Notes: a model not told the origin generated them from the sequence alone. 64,000 bases of DNA from Gammaproteobacteria bacterium LSUCC0057 (GCA_004535795.1 SPIA01000001.1:960697-1024696); one strand, 5' to 3'. Positions 18,084 to 28,608 are shown, numbered from the stretch's first letter. Made by a program: numbers and translations.

Positions 18084-18948
18084 GCAAACTCTCGTTGTGG
18101 TGCTTGCCACTGGCGCGCGGAGGCGCAGCGGTGGAATGTGTAGACTGCCCCGCTTTGACCGCGCGTGAAGCCGGCAGCGCCAGCGAGCGCCGCCATGGGG
18201 CCGGGCGCGTTGGCAGACGGGCCGCGCTGCGCTTGATGGCGTGAATCACCACACAGCTGGCCAGCGGTGCATTGCGCTCACGCAGCCAGCGCTGCCAGCG
18301 CCAGTCGCTGTGCAGCGCCCACTGCCACGGCAGAGGGGGATTGTAAGCGCCATAGCTGATCGAGGCCACCTGTAACTGTAGCAGCGCCAACCAATCGACC
18401 AGACGCGCAGCCCGCAGGCGATGAAAACGACCCACCGGCGCCAACTCGATACGACCGCAGCGCCCGAGGCGACCGAGCAGTGGCGCCACACTGCCCCATG
18501 GGCTGAGTGGGTTAAAACCGATCAGGGTCAATTGGCCGCCATCGGCCAGTACCCGCGCACTCTCCGCCAACACCTCGCGCGGGCGACGCGAATACTCCAG
18601 CGCATGGTGCAAAATTAGATAGTCAATGACGCCACTGGGCAGCGGCAGTTCGGCAAAGTCGGCCAGTGCCGCCGGCAACTGCGCGCGATCACCGGCCAGC
18701 ACTGTCGGATGCAGTGCAAACGGGTGGCCGGCTGGCGCTTGGCCGCTGCCATTGGGCAGCACAAACTGGTGGCCAAAACTGCTCAGCTGCAGCTGATGAT
18801 AACCGCCAGCGTAATCGAGCGCTGCCAGCAACTGCGCCTGCTCACTAGCGAGGTAGTGACCACAGGGCCCCTGCCACCACTCGGCCAACGCCTCGGCGCG
18901 CAGTGCAAACGATGGCATGTCACTGTCGAGCAGCGGTAAAATTGCCAT
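18076..18948 (-). CDS. Class I SAM-dependent methyltransferase, YafS-like
   Basis: A 290-residue protein with a Methyltransferase_11-type core: the acidic strand [20 protein letters not shown] and the post-motif [19 protein letters not shown]. The glycine-rich motif I seen in most class I enzymes is weak, as in E. coli YafS. The position between gloB and rnhA is exactly that of yafS. Substrate unknown. The ATG at 18948 has AGAGG 7 nt upstream and is preferred over one 21 bp further upstream. The basic, proline-rich C-terminal tail (about residues 235-290) looks unstructured. Confidence 0.75.
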   Translation of the reverse strand: MAILPLLDSDMPSFALRAEALAEWWQGPCGHYLASEQAQLLAALDYAGGYHQLQLSSFGHQFVLPNGSGQAPAGHPFALHPTVLAGDRAQLPAALADFAELPLPSGVIDYLILHHALEYSRRPREVLAESARVLADGGQLTLIGFNPLSPWGSVAPLLGRLGRCGRIELAPVGRFHRLRAARLVDWLALLQLQVASISYGAYNPPLPWQWALHSDWRWQRWLRERNAPLASCVVIHAIKRSAARLPTRPAPWRRSLALPASRAVKAGQSTHSTAAPPRASGKHHNESLHD

Positions 18949-19098
18949 ACCACAACCTCTAAAACCCATGGCAAGCCCAACTGGACTCTAATGTGCCATT
19001 TTCGCCTGCTCGGTTTATCATGTCGAGGGCGTTACAGATCAATCTGTGGCGGCCGCCATTTGACTGCACTTAGGTCTATCTATTTTGTGAGGATGGCT

Positions 19099-19923
19099 AT
19101 GCCAGCGACTACTCCGATACACGTCACCCCGATACACGTCACCCCGATACAGGTGACCCCGATACCCGCCTTTAATGATAACTATATCTGGCTGTTGCGC
19201 TCGGGTAGCGAAGCGGTGGTGGTCGACCCCGGCGATGCCGAGGTGGTGACCGAACAGCTGCAGCAGCTCGGCATCGCGCTCACCGCCATCTGGATCACCC
19301 ACCACCACCCCGACCATGTCGGCGGCGTTGAGCGACTGCTGGAGCGCTGGCCAGTGCCAGTCTTTGGCCCCGCCGGCAGTCCCGCAGAGCAGTTATTCTC
19401 TGTACACCTCACGGCTGGCCAGCAACTGCAACTGGGTACCACCCGCTTTGACGTGCTGGCCATTCCCGGCCACACCCTCGATCACATCGCCTTCTACTGT
19501 GCCGAGAGCGCCATGCTGTTTTGCGGCGACACGCTGTTTGCCGGCGGCTGCGGCCGTGTTTTTGAGGGCACCTTCGAGCAGATGTACCAGTCGCTGCAGC
19601 AGCTCGCTGCGCTGCCAGCCGATACCGCAATCTACTGCGCGCACGAGTACACATTGGCCAATCTGGCCTTCGCCAGCGCCGTAGAACCAGACAATGTCGA
19701 TCTTCAACAGCGTCTGCAACGCGACCAGCAGCTGCGTCAGCACGGCCAACCGACGCTGCCCTCGACACTCGCCAGCGAGCTGGCGACCAACCCATTTTTG
19801 CGCTGCGAAACGGCCACCGAGGCGATGACCAGAGCGTTGCTGGAGGCTGGATTTGGCGATAGCACAGCCCTTAACGGCGCCGCCCGGTTTGCAGCGCTGC
19901 GGCGCTGGAAGGATAGTTTTTAA
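19099..19923 (+). CDS. gloB: Hydroxyacylglutathione hydrolase (glyoxalase II)
   Basis: A 274-residue metallo-beta-lactamase-fold enzyme that hydrolyses S-lactoylglutathione to lactate and glutathione. Metal ligands are seen in THHHPDHVGG, GHTLDHIAFY, FCGDTLFAGGCGRVFEGT and CAHEYT. The ATG at 19099 has GAGG 6 nt upstream. The N terminus is unusual: four 15-bp units code TPIHV, TPIHV, TPIQV and TPIPA before the conserved FNDNYIWLL, where homologues normally have one such strand. The gene is divergent from the methyltransferase and followed by mltD. Confidence 0.95.
   Translation: MPATTPIHVTPIHVTPIQVTPIPAFNDNYIWLLRSGSEAVVVDPGDAEVVTEQLQQLGIALTAIWITHHHPDHVGGVERLLERWPVPVFGPAGSPAEQLFSVHLTAGQQLQLGTTRFDVLAIPGHTLDHIAFYCAESAMLFCGDTLFAGGCGRVFEGTFEQMYQSLQQLAALPADTAIYCAHEYTLANLAFASAVEPDNVDLQQRLQRDQQLRQHGQPTLPSTLASELATNPFLRCETATEAMTRALLEAGFGDSTALNGAARFAALRRWKDSF
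19111..19170 (+). repeat. 15-bp tandem repeat, four units, inside gloB
   Basis: Units at 19111-19125, 19126-19140, 19141-19155 and 19156-19170 share ACCCCGATAC plus a variable end. Because the unit is 15 bp, copy-number change would keep the frame and add or remove five residues. Confidence 0.9.
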
Positions 19924-19989
19924 CTGCTTGGACGCTATAATCCTCGCTGCTACCTCTACTTGCCAACGCCACTGCCGCACTGAGCGCCG

Positions 19990-21552
19990 ATGCCCAAACT
20001 ACTGAATCTCTGCCACCGCTTATGCCTGCGCCACTCTACGTCACCCGTGCAGCGCGGTCTGGCTCTGCTGCTGTTGGCGGTGTCGCTGTGCAGCTGCGCT
20101 GTCACCACCGCGCCGCCACCGATCCCGCCCACTCTTCCAGCCGCTGCACAGCCGCCAGTGGCGACAGTTGCTGTTGAAGAGGATCTGTGGGCGCGAATTC
20201 GCCGCGGCTTCGAAATATTGCCCGCTGGCGGCGACCGCCTCGCCAACGGCGAACTGGCTGCCGCGGTCGCGAGCCAGCTCAACTGGTACAAAAACAACCC
20301 CAGTTACTTGGCGACTGTTTTTGCCCGTGCCGAGCCGTTCATTTTTGAGGTGGTGGAACAGTTACAAGCCGCGCAGCTGCCATTGGAGCTGGCACTGCTG
20401 CCGGTGGTAGAGAGTACCTACGACCCTCTGGCTTATTCCAACAGTCACGCGGTCGGGCTCTGGCAGTTTATCCCCAGTACCGCCAGAGCGTTTGGTTTAC
20501 AGCGCAACGACAGCTACGAGGGGCGGCGCGATACCCTCGCTGCCACCGCTGCGGCAGTGAAGTTTTTAACCTACCTCAACCGCCAGTTCGACGGCCAGTG
20601 GCTGTTGGCGCTAGCGGCCTATAACAGTGGCGAGGGCAACGTGCGGCGCGCAGTGGCGCGCAACCTACAAAGCGGCGGCGATGGCAATTTTTGGGCGTTG
20701 CAGCTGCCGCGTGAAACGCGCAATTATGTGCCGCAGCTACTGGCGTTGGCCGAGTTGGTGGCCGACCCGCAGCGACACGGTGTCACCCTGCCGACGCTGG
20801 CCAACCAACCGTTCTTCACCGCTATCTCCATCGACCACCCGCTCGACTTGCGGCTGGCGCAACACCACAGCGGCACCGAGGCCGAGTTGTTTACACGGCT
20901 CAACGCCGCTTATCGTCGCTCGGTAACCCCGGCCGGCAAGTCGGTCATTTTAGTACCCCGCGACCGCGCTGCCGCGCTGCAAAAATTTTTACAGCAGACG
21001 CCGACTTCGCAGTGGGCCCCCTACCGCGAGGTCGTCGTGGCGTGGGGCGATACGCTGTCGCAACTGGCCGAGCAGTACAACTCCACCAGTGCCGCTATTG
21101 TCGCCGCCAATCAGCTGCCCTCAGAGCAGTTGCGCGCGGGTCAGCGCTTGGTGATTCCACCGCGCGGAGAGTTGCATGAAGACCTGCGCGAGCTGCCGCG
21201 CGGCCACAACAAATACATTGTCCGTGCGGGGGATTCACTGTGGTTACTTGCCAACCGTTTCGCCACCAGTGTGGAGAGATTGCGCAAGCTCAACAACCTC
21301 GACAGTGCGGTTTTGCGCCCCGGCGACACCCTGATGGTACCGGCAGCTCGGGCGCCTGATGCGATTACAGAGCAACCGGCTGCGCTGCGGCGGGTGACCT
21401 ACCGGGTGCGCAGCGGTGATTCGCTGGCGCGCATTGCCGCGCGCTTTGCAGTAAAAACCGCGGAGATTGTCAATTGGAACCAACTCGACCGCGACCGCTA
21501 TCTACAGCCCGGTCAGCAGTTGACACTCTATGTCAATTCGCTTGAGATCTAG
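19990..21552 (+). CDS. mltD: Membrane-bound lytic murein transglycosylase D
   Basis: A 520-residue lipoprotein that cleaves peptidoglycan glycan strands to 1,6-anhydro-muramyl products. The signal peptide (GLALLLLAVSLCSC) ends in a lipobox-type cysteine near residue 36. The SLT domain has the catalytic Glu in LLPVVESTYDPLAYS, then GLWQFIPSTARAFGL and LALAAYNSGEGNVRRAV. Three LysM peptidoglycan-binding repeats follow, near residues 345, 400 and 455; the last two carry VRAGDSLW and VRSGDSLA. A TATAAT at 19936-19941, just after gloB, may be its promoter. It converges on ppiD with a 4-bp stop overlap. Confidence 0.95.
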   Translation: MPKLLNLCHRLCLRHSTSPVQRGLALLLLAVSLCSCAVTTAPPPIPPTLPAAAQPPVATVAVEEDLWARIRRGFEILPAGGDRLANGELAAAVASQLNWYKNNPSYLATVFARAEPFIFEVVEQLQAAQLPLELALLPVVESTYDPLAYSNSHAVGLWQFIPSTARAFGLQRNDSYEGRRDTLAATAAAVKFLTYLNRQFDGQWLLALAAYNSGEGNVRRAVARNLQSGGDGNFWALQLPRETRNYVPQLLALAELVADPQRHGVTLPTLANQPFFTAISIDHPLDLRLAQHHSGTEAELFTRLNAAYRRSVTPAGKSVILVPRDRAAALQKFLQQTPTSQWAPYREVVVAWGDTLSQLAEQYNSTSAAIVAANQLPSEQLRAGQRLVIPPRGELHEDLRELPRGHNKYIVRAGDSLWLLANRFATSVERLRKLNNLDSAVLRPGDTLMVPAARAPDAITEQPAALRRVTYRVRSGDSLARIAARFAVKTAEIVNWNQLDRDRYLQPGQQLTLYVNSLEI

Positions 21553-23405
21553 CGCTTGATATCAGCGCTATCGAACAGCGCCGTCTGGTAGCTGCCCAGC
21601 TCAGCCAGCACACCACTTTGCAACAGACCGGCGCGTACCGCGCGGCGGCGCTCAGCACTCATCCGCTCGACACTGCCCAGCGTGACCTCGCGCAACGCCA
21701 CTACCGCCAGATCTCCGGAGGCTAGCGGTTGCAAGGCAAAACTGCCGCGCTGCTCGGGGTTGGCCATGGCGAACACCCGCTGCAAAATCTCTGCCTGCAC
21801 TTGCGGTTGCGCCATGCTGGCATCGCTCACTACCTGCCAGCTGAGTTGATCGCGCTTGGCGAGGGCTTCAATGGTGGCGCCCTGCTCCAGCTCGGCAATA
21901 TAGGCCATACCGCGCTGCTGCAGCGCGGCGGCTACACGCTGCTGGCGCAGCTCTGCAGTGATGGTGTCGGCCACCTCAGCCAGCGGCAACAGCGCCGCGG
22001 GGATACTCTCGACCAGTTTAATGACCGCGTAGCGGTCATCGCCCAACTCCAGCACCTCACTGGCAAAACCATCAACTCGCACGTCATCGCTAAAGGCCGC
22101 ATCAACCACCGCCGCGCTGGCTGCTATGTCGCTGCCGCCGTCGCGGCTGAAGGGAGCGCTGCGCTGCACCGCAACACCGAGCTCTGCCGCGACTGTGGCG
22201 AGCGATTCGGCGTTAAAGCTGAGCTCTTTGAGCGCTGCCAACTGCTCGGCCAGCTGGCTCTGGGCCAGTTCGGCGCGCAGCGCTTGCTCAACGCTGCGGC
22301 GCTGCTGGGCAACATCGACGACGCTGCTCTCAACCGCTAACAGTTTAATCAGGTGGGTGCCTGCCTCGGTCTCAACCGGGGTCGATACCTCACCCACCGC
22401 CAAGCTGGCCAACGCCTGCTCGAAGGGCTCTGGGAAAGTGCTGCCATCGCTAAAGCCAAGTTCGCCGCCGGCACTTGCGGAGACAATATCGGTGGAGTAC
22501 TCGGCCGCCAGTGCGGCAAATTCTTCACCGCTGGCCAACCGTTGTGCGATCTCGGCGAGCAGTTCGGCACTGGGCTGTTCGAGCAAAATATGAGCGGCAC
22601 TGCGCAGCTCAGTGGGAGCGCTGGCTGCCTCGAGCTGCTCTAGGCGCTGGGCTATCTGCTGCTCGGAGAGCTCGATGGCAGCCGCCACAGAGGCCAGCGA
22701 TAACTCGATGTAGTCGACACTGAGCTGCTCAGGGGTACTAAAACGGGCGCTGTTGGCGGCATAAAAGGCCTCGACAGCGGCGCTGTCAATTTCGACCTGC
22801 TCAGCCTGCTGCTGCGCCGACAGCAGCAGATAGTAGTAATCGCGAGTCTGCTCAATGATCTCTGCCAGCTGGTCTATTTCGCTGTCGGTGACAAAAGCAC
22901 TGTTGATGAAGCCACTGCTGAACTGCTGCGTCAGCAGCTCCTGCGCGACGGTATTTTTGAACTCGGCGCTGGTGTAGCCTTGGCTCTGAATCACATAGCG
23001 ATAGCGGTCGGGGTCAAAGCGGCCATCGCTTTGAAAGGCGCCAATCTGCGCCAGCTGTTCCGCGACTGGGCGCGGGCCAATGGCCATACCGGCCTGGCGA
23101 GCGGCCTGCTCGAGCAGTTTGGCGGCGATCAGTTGCTGTTCGGCGCGGGGACGCAGTAGTTGGTCTTCGAGCAGCGCGGCATCGAGGCCGGGGTTGGCGT
23201 CGAGAATGGCGCTGCGCTCACTGGCAATGGCGCGCTGTACCTTCAACTCAGAAAGAGTTTCGCCGTTGACCACCAGCGCCGACTCGGCCGCTGAGCCACT
23301 CAAAAACAGCGAATCTACGCCGACAAAAGCGAACGGAATAGTGAGAAGGCCGATCAAAAAGATGGCGGTAAAACCTTTGATGTTGTCGCGAAAACTCTGC
23401 AGCAT
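21549..23405 (-). CDS. ppiD: Periplasmic folding chaperone PpiD (SurA N-like, parvulin domain)
   Basis: A 618-residue inner-membrane-anchored chaperone that meets proteins leaving the Sec translocon. MLQSFRDNIKGF begins a cytoplasmic tail followed by a membrane helix (AIFLIGLLTIPFAFVGV). A SurA-N-like chaperone region comes next, then a parvulin domain (residues about 265-355) that has AAHILLE and GELGFSDGSTFPEPFEQAL. A second, more diverged C-terminal region follows. The ATG at 23405 is chosen because it gives the standard MLQ start; upstream codons run into the hupB terminator. It follows hupB in the conserved lon-hupB-ppiD order. Confidence 0.94.
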   Translation of the reverse strand: MLQSFRDNIKGFTAIFLIGLLTIPFAFVGVDSLFLSGSAAESALVVNGETLSELKVQRAIASERSAILDANPGLDAALLEDQLLRPRAEQQLIAAKLLEQAARQAGMAIGPRPVAEQLAQIGAFQSDGRFDPDRYRYVIQSQGYTSAEFKNTVAQELLTQQFSSGFINSAFVTDSEIDQLAEIIEQTRDYYYLLLSAQQQAEQVEIDSAAVEAFYAANSARFSTPEQLSVDYIELSLASVAAAIELSEQQIAQRLEQLEAASAPTELRSAAHILLEQPSAELLAEIAQRLASGEEFAALAAEYSTDIVSASAGGELGFSDGSTFPEPFEQALASLAVGEVSTPVETEAGTHLIKLLAVESSVVDVAQQRRSVEQALRAELAQSQLAEQLAALKELSFNAESLATVAAELGVAVQRSAPFSRDGGSDIAASAAVVDAAFSDDVRVDGFASEVLELGDDRYAVIKLVESIPAALLPLAEVADTITAELRQQRVAAALQQRGMAYIAELEQGATIEALAKRDQLSWQVVSDASMAQPQVQAEILQRVFAMANPEQRGSFALQPLASGDLAVVALREVTLGSVERMSAERRRAVRAGLLQSGVLAELGSYQTALFDSADIKR

Positions 23406-23461
23406 GGTGGGCCTTGTGGTTTGAGTAAACGGTAGATTGCGGTTTGCCAATAATAAACCGA

Positions 23462-23507
23462 CTGGCAACAAAAAGGCGCACCAAGTGATGCGCCTTTTTG
23501 TTGCCAG
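23462..23507 (-). terminator. Terminator between hupB and ppiD
   Basis: A perfect 19-bp inverted repeat (23462-23480 and 23489-23507) with an 8-nt loop, containing an inner A5...T5 pair. It lies about 30 bp after hupB and can act on both strands. ppiD must then have its own promoter or depend on readthrough. Confidence 0.85.
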
Positions 23508-23539
23508 CCGCACAGTGGCGGCTGGAATCAATCAGACAA

Positions 23540-23815
23540 TTAGTTGTTGACTGAATCTTTCAGCGCTTTGCCGGCTTTGAAGCTGGGCACGGTGGCTGCG
23601 GCGATTTGAATTTCGGCGCCAGTCTTGGGGTTGCGGCCAGTGCGCGCAGCGCGGTGCTTGACAGCGAAGGTGCCAAAGCCAACCAGTGAAACTGAGTCGC
23701 CTTTTTTCAGGGCGCCGGTCACTGCTTCAAGAGCGGATTCCAGAGCGCGACCTGCAGAGGCTTTAGAGATGTCTGCGCCAGTGGCGATTGCGTCAATGAG
23801 TTCTGATTTGTTCAT
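23540..23815 (-). CDS. hupB: DNA-binding protein HU-beta
   Basis: A 91-residue histone-like protein that bends and compacts DNA as a dimer. It has the HU start [19 protein letters not shown], the conserved [20 protein letters not shown] around residues 46-65, and the C-terminal helix [14 protein letters not shown]. An AGGA lies about 8 nt before the ATG. The gene sits between lon and ppiD as in E. coli and Pseudomonas. It has a good sigma-70 promoter and a strong terminator, so it can be transcribed alone at high level. Confidence 0.97.
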   Translation of the reverse strand: MNKSELIDAIATGADISKASAGRALESALEAVTGALKKGDSVSLVGFGTFAVKHRAARTGRNPKTGAEIQIAAATVPSFKAGKALKDSVNN

Positions 23816-23903
23816 TCTATTATCCTTTTAGTTTTTTAAATTGAGACAAGATTAACGGAGTCCTTTCGCCAACCCTCTCTCACTCTGGGCCGTAGCGGTA
23901 AAC

Positions 23904-23932
23904 TTTATACCAACTGGCCGCGCGGTTATCAA
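23904..23932 (-). promoter_or_regulatory. Sigma-70 promoter of hupB
   Basis: TTGATA (23927-23932), 17-bp spacer, TATAAA (23904-23909), giving a leader of about 85 nt before the hupB ATG. Confidence 0.75.
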
Positions 23933-23994
23933 GCCACAACGGCTGAAATCACTACATTGTTAGCCCATTTGATTAATTTCTAAACAAACCGCGC

Positions 23995-26400
23995 TCAATG
24001 TGCCAACTGCCCGCGGGCGGCATCGCCTAATGCTGGGGCGCTGAGGCGATTAAACTCCTCCTCGGAGAGCGGCTGCGGCGCCCGCTCAAGCGCTAACGCC
24101 AACACCTCATCAATCCATTTCACCGGGCGAATGTCCAGATCGGCCTTGATGTTGTCGGGGATCTCTTTGAGATCGGCGGCGTTGTCGTGGGGGATTACCA
24201 CCAGCTTGATACCACCGCGATGGGCAGCGAGCAGTTTCTCTTTGAGACCGCCAATCTTCAGCACTTGGCCGCGCAGCGTAATCTCGCCGGTCATAGCGAC
24301 ATCGGCGCGCACCGCAATGCCGGTCAGCGCCGACACCAGAGCCGTACACATACCAATACCGGCCGAGGGGCCATCTTTGGGGGTGGCGCCCTCTGGGACA
24401 TGGATATGCAGATCGTGGTGCTGATAAAAGTCTTTAGCAATACCGAGTTTTTGCGAGCGGCTGCGCACCACGGTGAGCGCCGCTTGGATAGACTCCTGCA
24501 TTACATCGCCGAGCGAGCCTGTTTTCACCACCACCCCTTTGCCGTGGGTAGCAGAGGTCTCTATAGTGAGCAGCTCGCCGCCGACTGAGGTCCACGCCAA
24601 GCCGGTGACTTGACCAATTTGGTTGTCTTTTTCGGCTCGTCCGTAGTCAAATTTGCGCACACCCAGCAGCGTCTCGAGCTGTTTGACGCCAATTTTCTCC
24701 ACCCCAGTGGTACCGTTTTTGACATGCTCAGTGACCACTTTGCGGCAGATTTTCGCCAGTTGACGCTCCAATCCGCGCACCCCAGCCTCGCGGGTGTAGT
24801 AGCGCACCACATCGCGCAGCGCCGCCGCACTGAGCTTGATCTCGCTCGGCTTGAGGCCATTGGCTTTAATCTGTTTGGGCAGCAGATAGCGCTCGGCGAT
24901 GGCGATTTTCTCGTCCTCGGTATAGCCGGGGATGCGGATCACCTCCATGCGGTCGAGCAGCGGCCCAGGGATATTCATGGAGTTAGCGGTACAGATAAAC
25001 ATCACATCGGAGAGGTCGTAGTCGACCTCTAAGTAGTGGTCACCAAAGGTGTGGTTCTGCTCCGGATCGAGCACCTCAAGTAGTGCCGAGGCGGGATCGC
25101 CGCGGTGGTCCATGCCCATCTTGTCAATCTCATCGAGCAAAAACAGCGGGTTTTTAACGCCGACTTTGGCCAGCTTTTGGATCGGCTTGCCCGGCAGCGA
25201 GCCGATATAGGTGCGGCGATGGCCGCGGATTTCAGCCTCGTCGCGCACGCCACCTAAGCTCATACGGGCAAATTTGCGCCCGGTGGCTTTGGCGATCGAC
25301 TCACCCAACGAGGTTTTACCCACACCCGGCGGGCCTACCAGGCAGAGCACCGGCCCTTTGAGCTTCTTGACGCGCTGCTGCACGGCAAGATACTCCAAAA
25401 TCCGCTCTTTGACTTCGTCGAGACCAAAATGGTCGCTGTCCAACACCTTCGCGGCGGCCAACAGGTCGTGCTTGACGCGGCTGCGTTTTTTCCACGGCAC
25501 CCCGACCATCCAGTCAATATAGTTGCGCAGCACCGAGGCCTCGGCCGACATCGGCGAGGTCATCTTCAGCTTGCCAAGCTCCGTTTTGGCCTTATCTAGT
25601 GCCGCGACCGGCATGCCGGCAGCATTAATTTTTTTCTCTAAAAGCTCCAACTCGCCGGCGCCCTCATCGTCGCCGAGCTCTTTCTGGATCGCTTTCATCT
25701 GCTCATTGAGATAGTACTCGCGCTGGCTCTTCTCCATCTGCGCTTTGACGCGACCGCGAATTTTTTTCTCAATCTGCGCCAAGTCGACCTCGCCCTCCAT
25801 GATATTCATCAACAGGTCGATTCGCTCGCCGCAGTCGGCCAATTCGAGGATCTCTTGCTTCTGCTCTAAGCTCAAAGCGAGGTGAGTAGCGACGGTGTCA
25901 GCAAGCCGCTCTAGCTCTTCGATACCGGAGACGGTGGCAATCACCTCGGCGGGGATTTTTTTATTGAGGTTGACGTACTGCTCAAACAACCCGACCACCG
26001 CCCGCGACAGCGCCTCGCCCTCGCGATCGGAGACTGTCTCGCCATCGAGCAGCTCGACCTGGGTGTGCATAAAGTTCGCCCCCTGCTGCGGCTCGAGCAG
26101 CGCCACACGCTGTTGGCCCTCTACCAGCACTTTCAGCGTGCCATCGGGGAGTTTGAGCATCTGCAACACGGTCGCCAGAGTACCGACCTCGTAGACGGCG
26201 TCGATACCGGGGTTGTCATCGGCTGGATCGCGCTGTGCCACCAGCACTACGCGCTTGTCCCCCTCCATGGCCTGCTCTAGAGCGCGCACCGACATCTCGC
26301 GGCCGACAAACAGCGGCACCACCATCTTCGGAAATACCACCACATCGCGCAGTGGCAGTAACGGGAATTGCGTTTGCGCTTGTTGCTCTTGTGTAGCCAT
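23995..26400 (-). CDS. lon: ATP-dependent protease Lon
   Basis: An 801-residue LonA-type protease that degrades misfolded and selected regulatory proteins. The N-terminal LON substrate domain starts at [19 protein letters not shown]. The AAA+ module has Walker [16 protein letters not shown] near residue 356 and Walker [12 protein letters not shown]. The protease domain has the catalytic Ser in [10 protein letters not shown] and the Lys in [14 protein letters not shown]. The ATG at 26400 has GAGG 6 nt upstream; the longer upstream frame lacks similarity. It lies between clpX and hupB, with a heat-shock-type promoter in front. Confidence 0.97.
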   Translation of the reverse strand: MATQEQQAQTQFPLLPLRDVVVFPKMVVPLFVGREMSVRALEQAMEGDKRVVLVAQRDPADDNPGIDAVYEVGTLATVLQMLKLPDGTLKVLVEGQQRVALLEPQQGANFMHTQVELLDGETVSDREGEALSRAVVGLFEQYVNLNKKIPAEVIATVSGIEELERLADTVATHLALSLEQKQEILELADCGERIDLLMNIMEGEVDLAQIEKKIRGRVKAQMEKSQREYYLNEQMKAIQKELGDDEGAGELELLEKKINAAGMPVAALDKAKTELGKLKMTSPMSAEASVLRNYIDWMVGVPWKKRSRVKHDLLAAAKVLDSDHFGLDEVKERILEYLAVQQRVKKLKGPVLCLVGPPGVGKTSLGESIAKATGRKFARMSLGGVRDEAEIRGHRRTYIGSLPGKPIQKLAKVGVKNPLFLLDEIDKMGMDHRGDPASALLEVLDPEQNHTFGDHYLEVDYDLSDVMFICTANSMNIPGPLLDRMEVIRIPGYTEDEKIAIAERYLLPKQIKANGLKPSEIKLSAAALRDVVRYYTREAGVRGLERQLAKICRKVVTEHVKNGTTGVEKIGVKQLETLLGVRKFDYGRAEKDNQIGQVTGLAWTSVGGELLTIETSATHGKGVVVKTGSLGDVMQESIQAALTVVRSRSQKLGIAKDFYQHHDLHIHVPEGATPKDGPSAGIGMCTALVSALTGIAVRADVAMTGEITLRGQVLKIGGLKEKLLAAHRGGIKLVVIPHDNAADLKEIPDNIKADLDIRPVKWIDEVLALALERAPQPLSEEEFNRLSAPALGDAARGQLAH

Positions 26401-26428
26401 AGCCACCTCACAGTATTGGATGCAGTAA

Positions 26429-26456
26429 ATATTGGGACGCGCGACTCGATTACAAC
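26429..26456 (-). promoter_or_regulatory. Possible sigma-32 (heat shock) promoter of lon
   Basis: GTTGTAA (26450-26456), 13-bp spacer, CCCAATAT (26429-26436), compared with the RpoH consensus CTTGAAA-N13-17-CCCCATNT. The -10 matches well, the -35 moderately. It lies after the clpX terminator, as expected for a separate lon transcript. Confidence 0.5.
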
Positions 26457-26512
26457 CATAGCACCAATAATTTATCGCTACCGCGACACTGTGGCTAGCT
26501 AAATCGCCAGGC

Positions 26513-26538
26513 AAAAAAAAGGCGGCCGAGGCCGCCTT
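26513..26538 (-). terminator. Rho-independent terminator of clpX
   Basis: On the minus strand AAGGCGGC-CTCG-GCCGCCTT is followed by a run of U (eight A on the plus strand at 26513-26520). It begins 18 bp after the clpX stop. Confidence 0.88.
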
Positions 26539-26555
26539 ACTCACTGCGCCTGCGG

Positions 26556-27836
26556 CTACTCTTCGCTGGCGGCCTTTTTGTCAGCCTGCTGATAGACCAG
26601 CAGCGGCTCGTTTTCGCCATTGATGACGGCGGCGTCGACGACCACCTTAACCACGTTGTCCGCGGAGGGGATCTCGTACATGGTATCCAATAACACAGTT
26701 TCGACAATCGAGCGCAGACCGCGCGCGCCGGTTTTGCGAATGATCGCTTTGTCGGCAATGGCCTCGAGAGCGTCGGCGCGCAGATCGAGCTCGACCCCCT
26801 CCATTTCGAACAGCGACTGGTACTGTTTAACCAGCGCATTTTTTGGCTCGGTGAGAATGCTCACCAAGGCGGCGCGGTCGAGCTCGAGCAGTGTTGCCAC
26901 CACTGGCAGACGGCCAATAAACTCAGGAATGAGACCGTAACCGATCAGGTCCTCGGGCTCCACCTCAAGCAGTGTCTCACCGACACTCTTCTGGTTCTCT
27001 TTACTTTTTACCTCGGCGCCAAAACCGATGCCGCCTTTCTCTGAACGGTCGCGAATAACCTTTTCAAGACCGGCGAAGGCGCCACCGCAGATAAACAGAA
27101 TGTTAGAGGTGTCGACCTGCAAAAACTCCTGTTGCGGATGCTTTCGACCGCCTTGCGGCGGCACCGAGGCGACGGTCCCTTCAATCAGCTTGAGCAGCGC
27201 CTGCTGGACACCCTCACCGGAGACATCGCGGGTAATGGAGGGGTTGTCAGATTTGCGTGAAATTTTGTCAATTTCGTCGATGTAGACAATACCGCGCTGC
27301 GCCTTGTCGACGTCGTAATCGCATTTTTGCAGCAACTTCTGGATGATATTTTCGACATCCTCACCCACATAGCCCGCTTCGGTTAAGGTGGTAGCGTCAG
27401 CCATGGTAAACGGCACATCGAGCATTCGCGCCAGCGTCTCGGCCAGCAGTGTCTTGCCACTACCGGTCGGGCCAATCAGCAGAATATTAGACTTACCCAA
27501 CTCGACATCGCCCACTTTGCCGGTCTCTTGCACCTGCAACCGCTTGTAGTGGTTGTAGACCGCCACCGAGAGAATTTTTTTCGCTCGCTCCTGGCCAATC
27601 ACATACTCGTCGAGTTGGGCGCGTATGGCAGTGGGCGCCGGCAGTTCGCGCTCGGCGGGCTTGTCGGCGCTGACATCGGCCTCTTCGGTGATAATGTCGT
27701 TACACAGGTCGACACACTCATCACAGATATAGACTTCGGGGCCGGCGATAAGCCGGCGCACTTCGTTTTGATTTTTTCCGCAAAATGAGCAAAACAGCAA
27801 CTTGCCGTTATCTTCTGTGGACCCATTTTTAGACAT
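26556..27836 (-). CDS. clpX: ATP-dependent Clp protease ATP-binding subunit ClpX
   Basis: A 426-residue AAA+ unfoldase that feeds substrates into ClpP. The zinc-binding domain has CSFC near residue 16 and CDEC near 38. Walker A is [15 protein letters not shown], Walker [11 protein letters not shown]. The ClpP-docking loop reads IGFGAEV and the RKH pore-like and sensor motifs follow in order. The ATG at 27836 begins [21 protein letters not shown], the usual start. It lies 87 bp after clpP and before the lon promoter. Confidence 0.97.
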   Translation of the reverse strand: MSKNGSTEDNGKLLFCSFCGKNQNEVRRLIAGPEVYICDECVDLCNDIITEEADVSADKPAERELPAPTAIRAQLDEYVIGQERAKKILSVAVYNHYKRLQVQETGKVGDVELGKSNILLIGPTGSGKTLLAETLARMLDVPFTMADATTLTEAGYVGEDVENIIQKLLQKCDYDVDKAQRGIVYIDEIDKISRKSDNPSITRDVSGEGVQQALLKLIEGTVASVPPQGGRKHPQQEFLQVDTSNILFICGGAFAGLEKVIRDRSEKGGIGFGAEVKSKENQKSVGETLLEVEPEDLIGYGLIPEFIGRLPVVATLLELDRAALVSILTEPKNALVKQYQSLFEMEGVELDLRADALEAIADKAIIRKTGARGLRSIVETVLLDTMYEIPSADNVVKVVVDAAVINGENEPLLVYQQADKKAASEE

Positions 27837-27923
27837 AACACTCTCCAATACTTGGGCGCTACAGCACCTCAATTAGCTCGCAGCCAGTGACTTTTAACGC
27901 CAGCTATTTTGAGCCTAACTAAG

Positions 27924-28526
27924 CTAGACGCGCTTGTCTAGAACCTCGTCGATCAAGCCATAAGCCTTCGATTCATCAGCGCTCATAAAGGTATCGCGCT
28001 CGGTATCGCGCTCAATGGTTGCTAACTCTTGGCCGGTGTGGTGAGCCATTAGACGATTGAGGCGCTCGCGGATCTTGAGAATTTCCTGCGCCTGAATATG
28101 AATATCTGAGGCCTGCCCTTGGGCTCCGCCGCTCGGCTGGTGGATCATGGTGCGGGCGTTGGGCAGCGCGTAGCGCTTGCCTGGGGCGCCAGCGCCGAGC
28201 AAAAACGCTCCCATGCTGGCTGCTTGGCCGATACACATGGTGCTGACATCGGGTTTGATGAACTGCATGGTGTCATAAATAGAGAGACCCGCGGTAACCG
28301 AGCCGCCCGGCGAATTGATATAGAGATGAATATCTTTATCGGGGTTCTCTGACTCCAGAAACAACAGCTGGGCGACAATCAGATTGGCCATGTAATCCTC
28401 GACTTGACCGACCATAAAAATGACCCGCTCCTTGAGCAGCCGCGAGTAGATATCAAAAGAGCGCTCACCGCGCGAGGTCTGTTCGATAACCATCGGCACC
28501 AAGCCGACACTGTTAACATCTATCAT
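27924..28526 (-). CDS. clpP: ATP-dependent Clp protease proteolytic subunit ClpP
   Basis: A 200-residue serine protease that forms the double heptameric chamber used by ClpX and ClpA. The catalytic triad is visible: Ser in [11 protein letters not shown], His in TMIHQPSGG, and Asp in [10 protein letters not shown]. The N-terminal [20 protein letters not shown] is the axial-loop start with a short propeptide. GAGG lies 4 nt before the ATG. It is downstream of tig, with a hairpin lacking a T-tract between them, so partial readthrough from tig is likely. Confidence 0.97.
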   Translation of the reverse strand: MIDVNSVGLVPMVIEQTSRGERSFDIYSRLLKERVIFMVGQVEDYMANLIVAQLLFLESENPDKDIHLYINSPGGSVTAGLSIYDTMQFIKPDVSTMCIGQAASMGAFLLGAGAPGKRYALPNARTMIHQPSGGAQGQASDIHIQAQEILKIRERLNRLMAHHTGQELATIERDTERDTFMSADESKAYGLIDEVLDKRV

Positions 28527-28576
28527 ATTGCCTCGTCCTCTAGTTCAGTTCGATCACTTTAAAATGGCTCAGACAA

Positions 28577-28600
28577 CAACGGCGGCAAGAGCCGCCGTTG
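28577..28600 (-). terminator. Hairpin without a clear U-tract between tig and clpP
   Basis: A perfect 10-bp GC-rich stem with a 4-nt loop. The minus-strand sequence after it is TTGTCTGAG, so it is at best a weak terminator or an attenuator / RNA-stability element. Confidence 0.5.
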
Positions 28601-28608
28601 GTAGGGTA

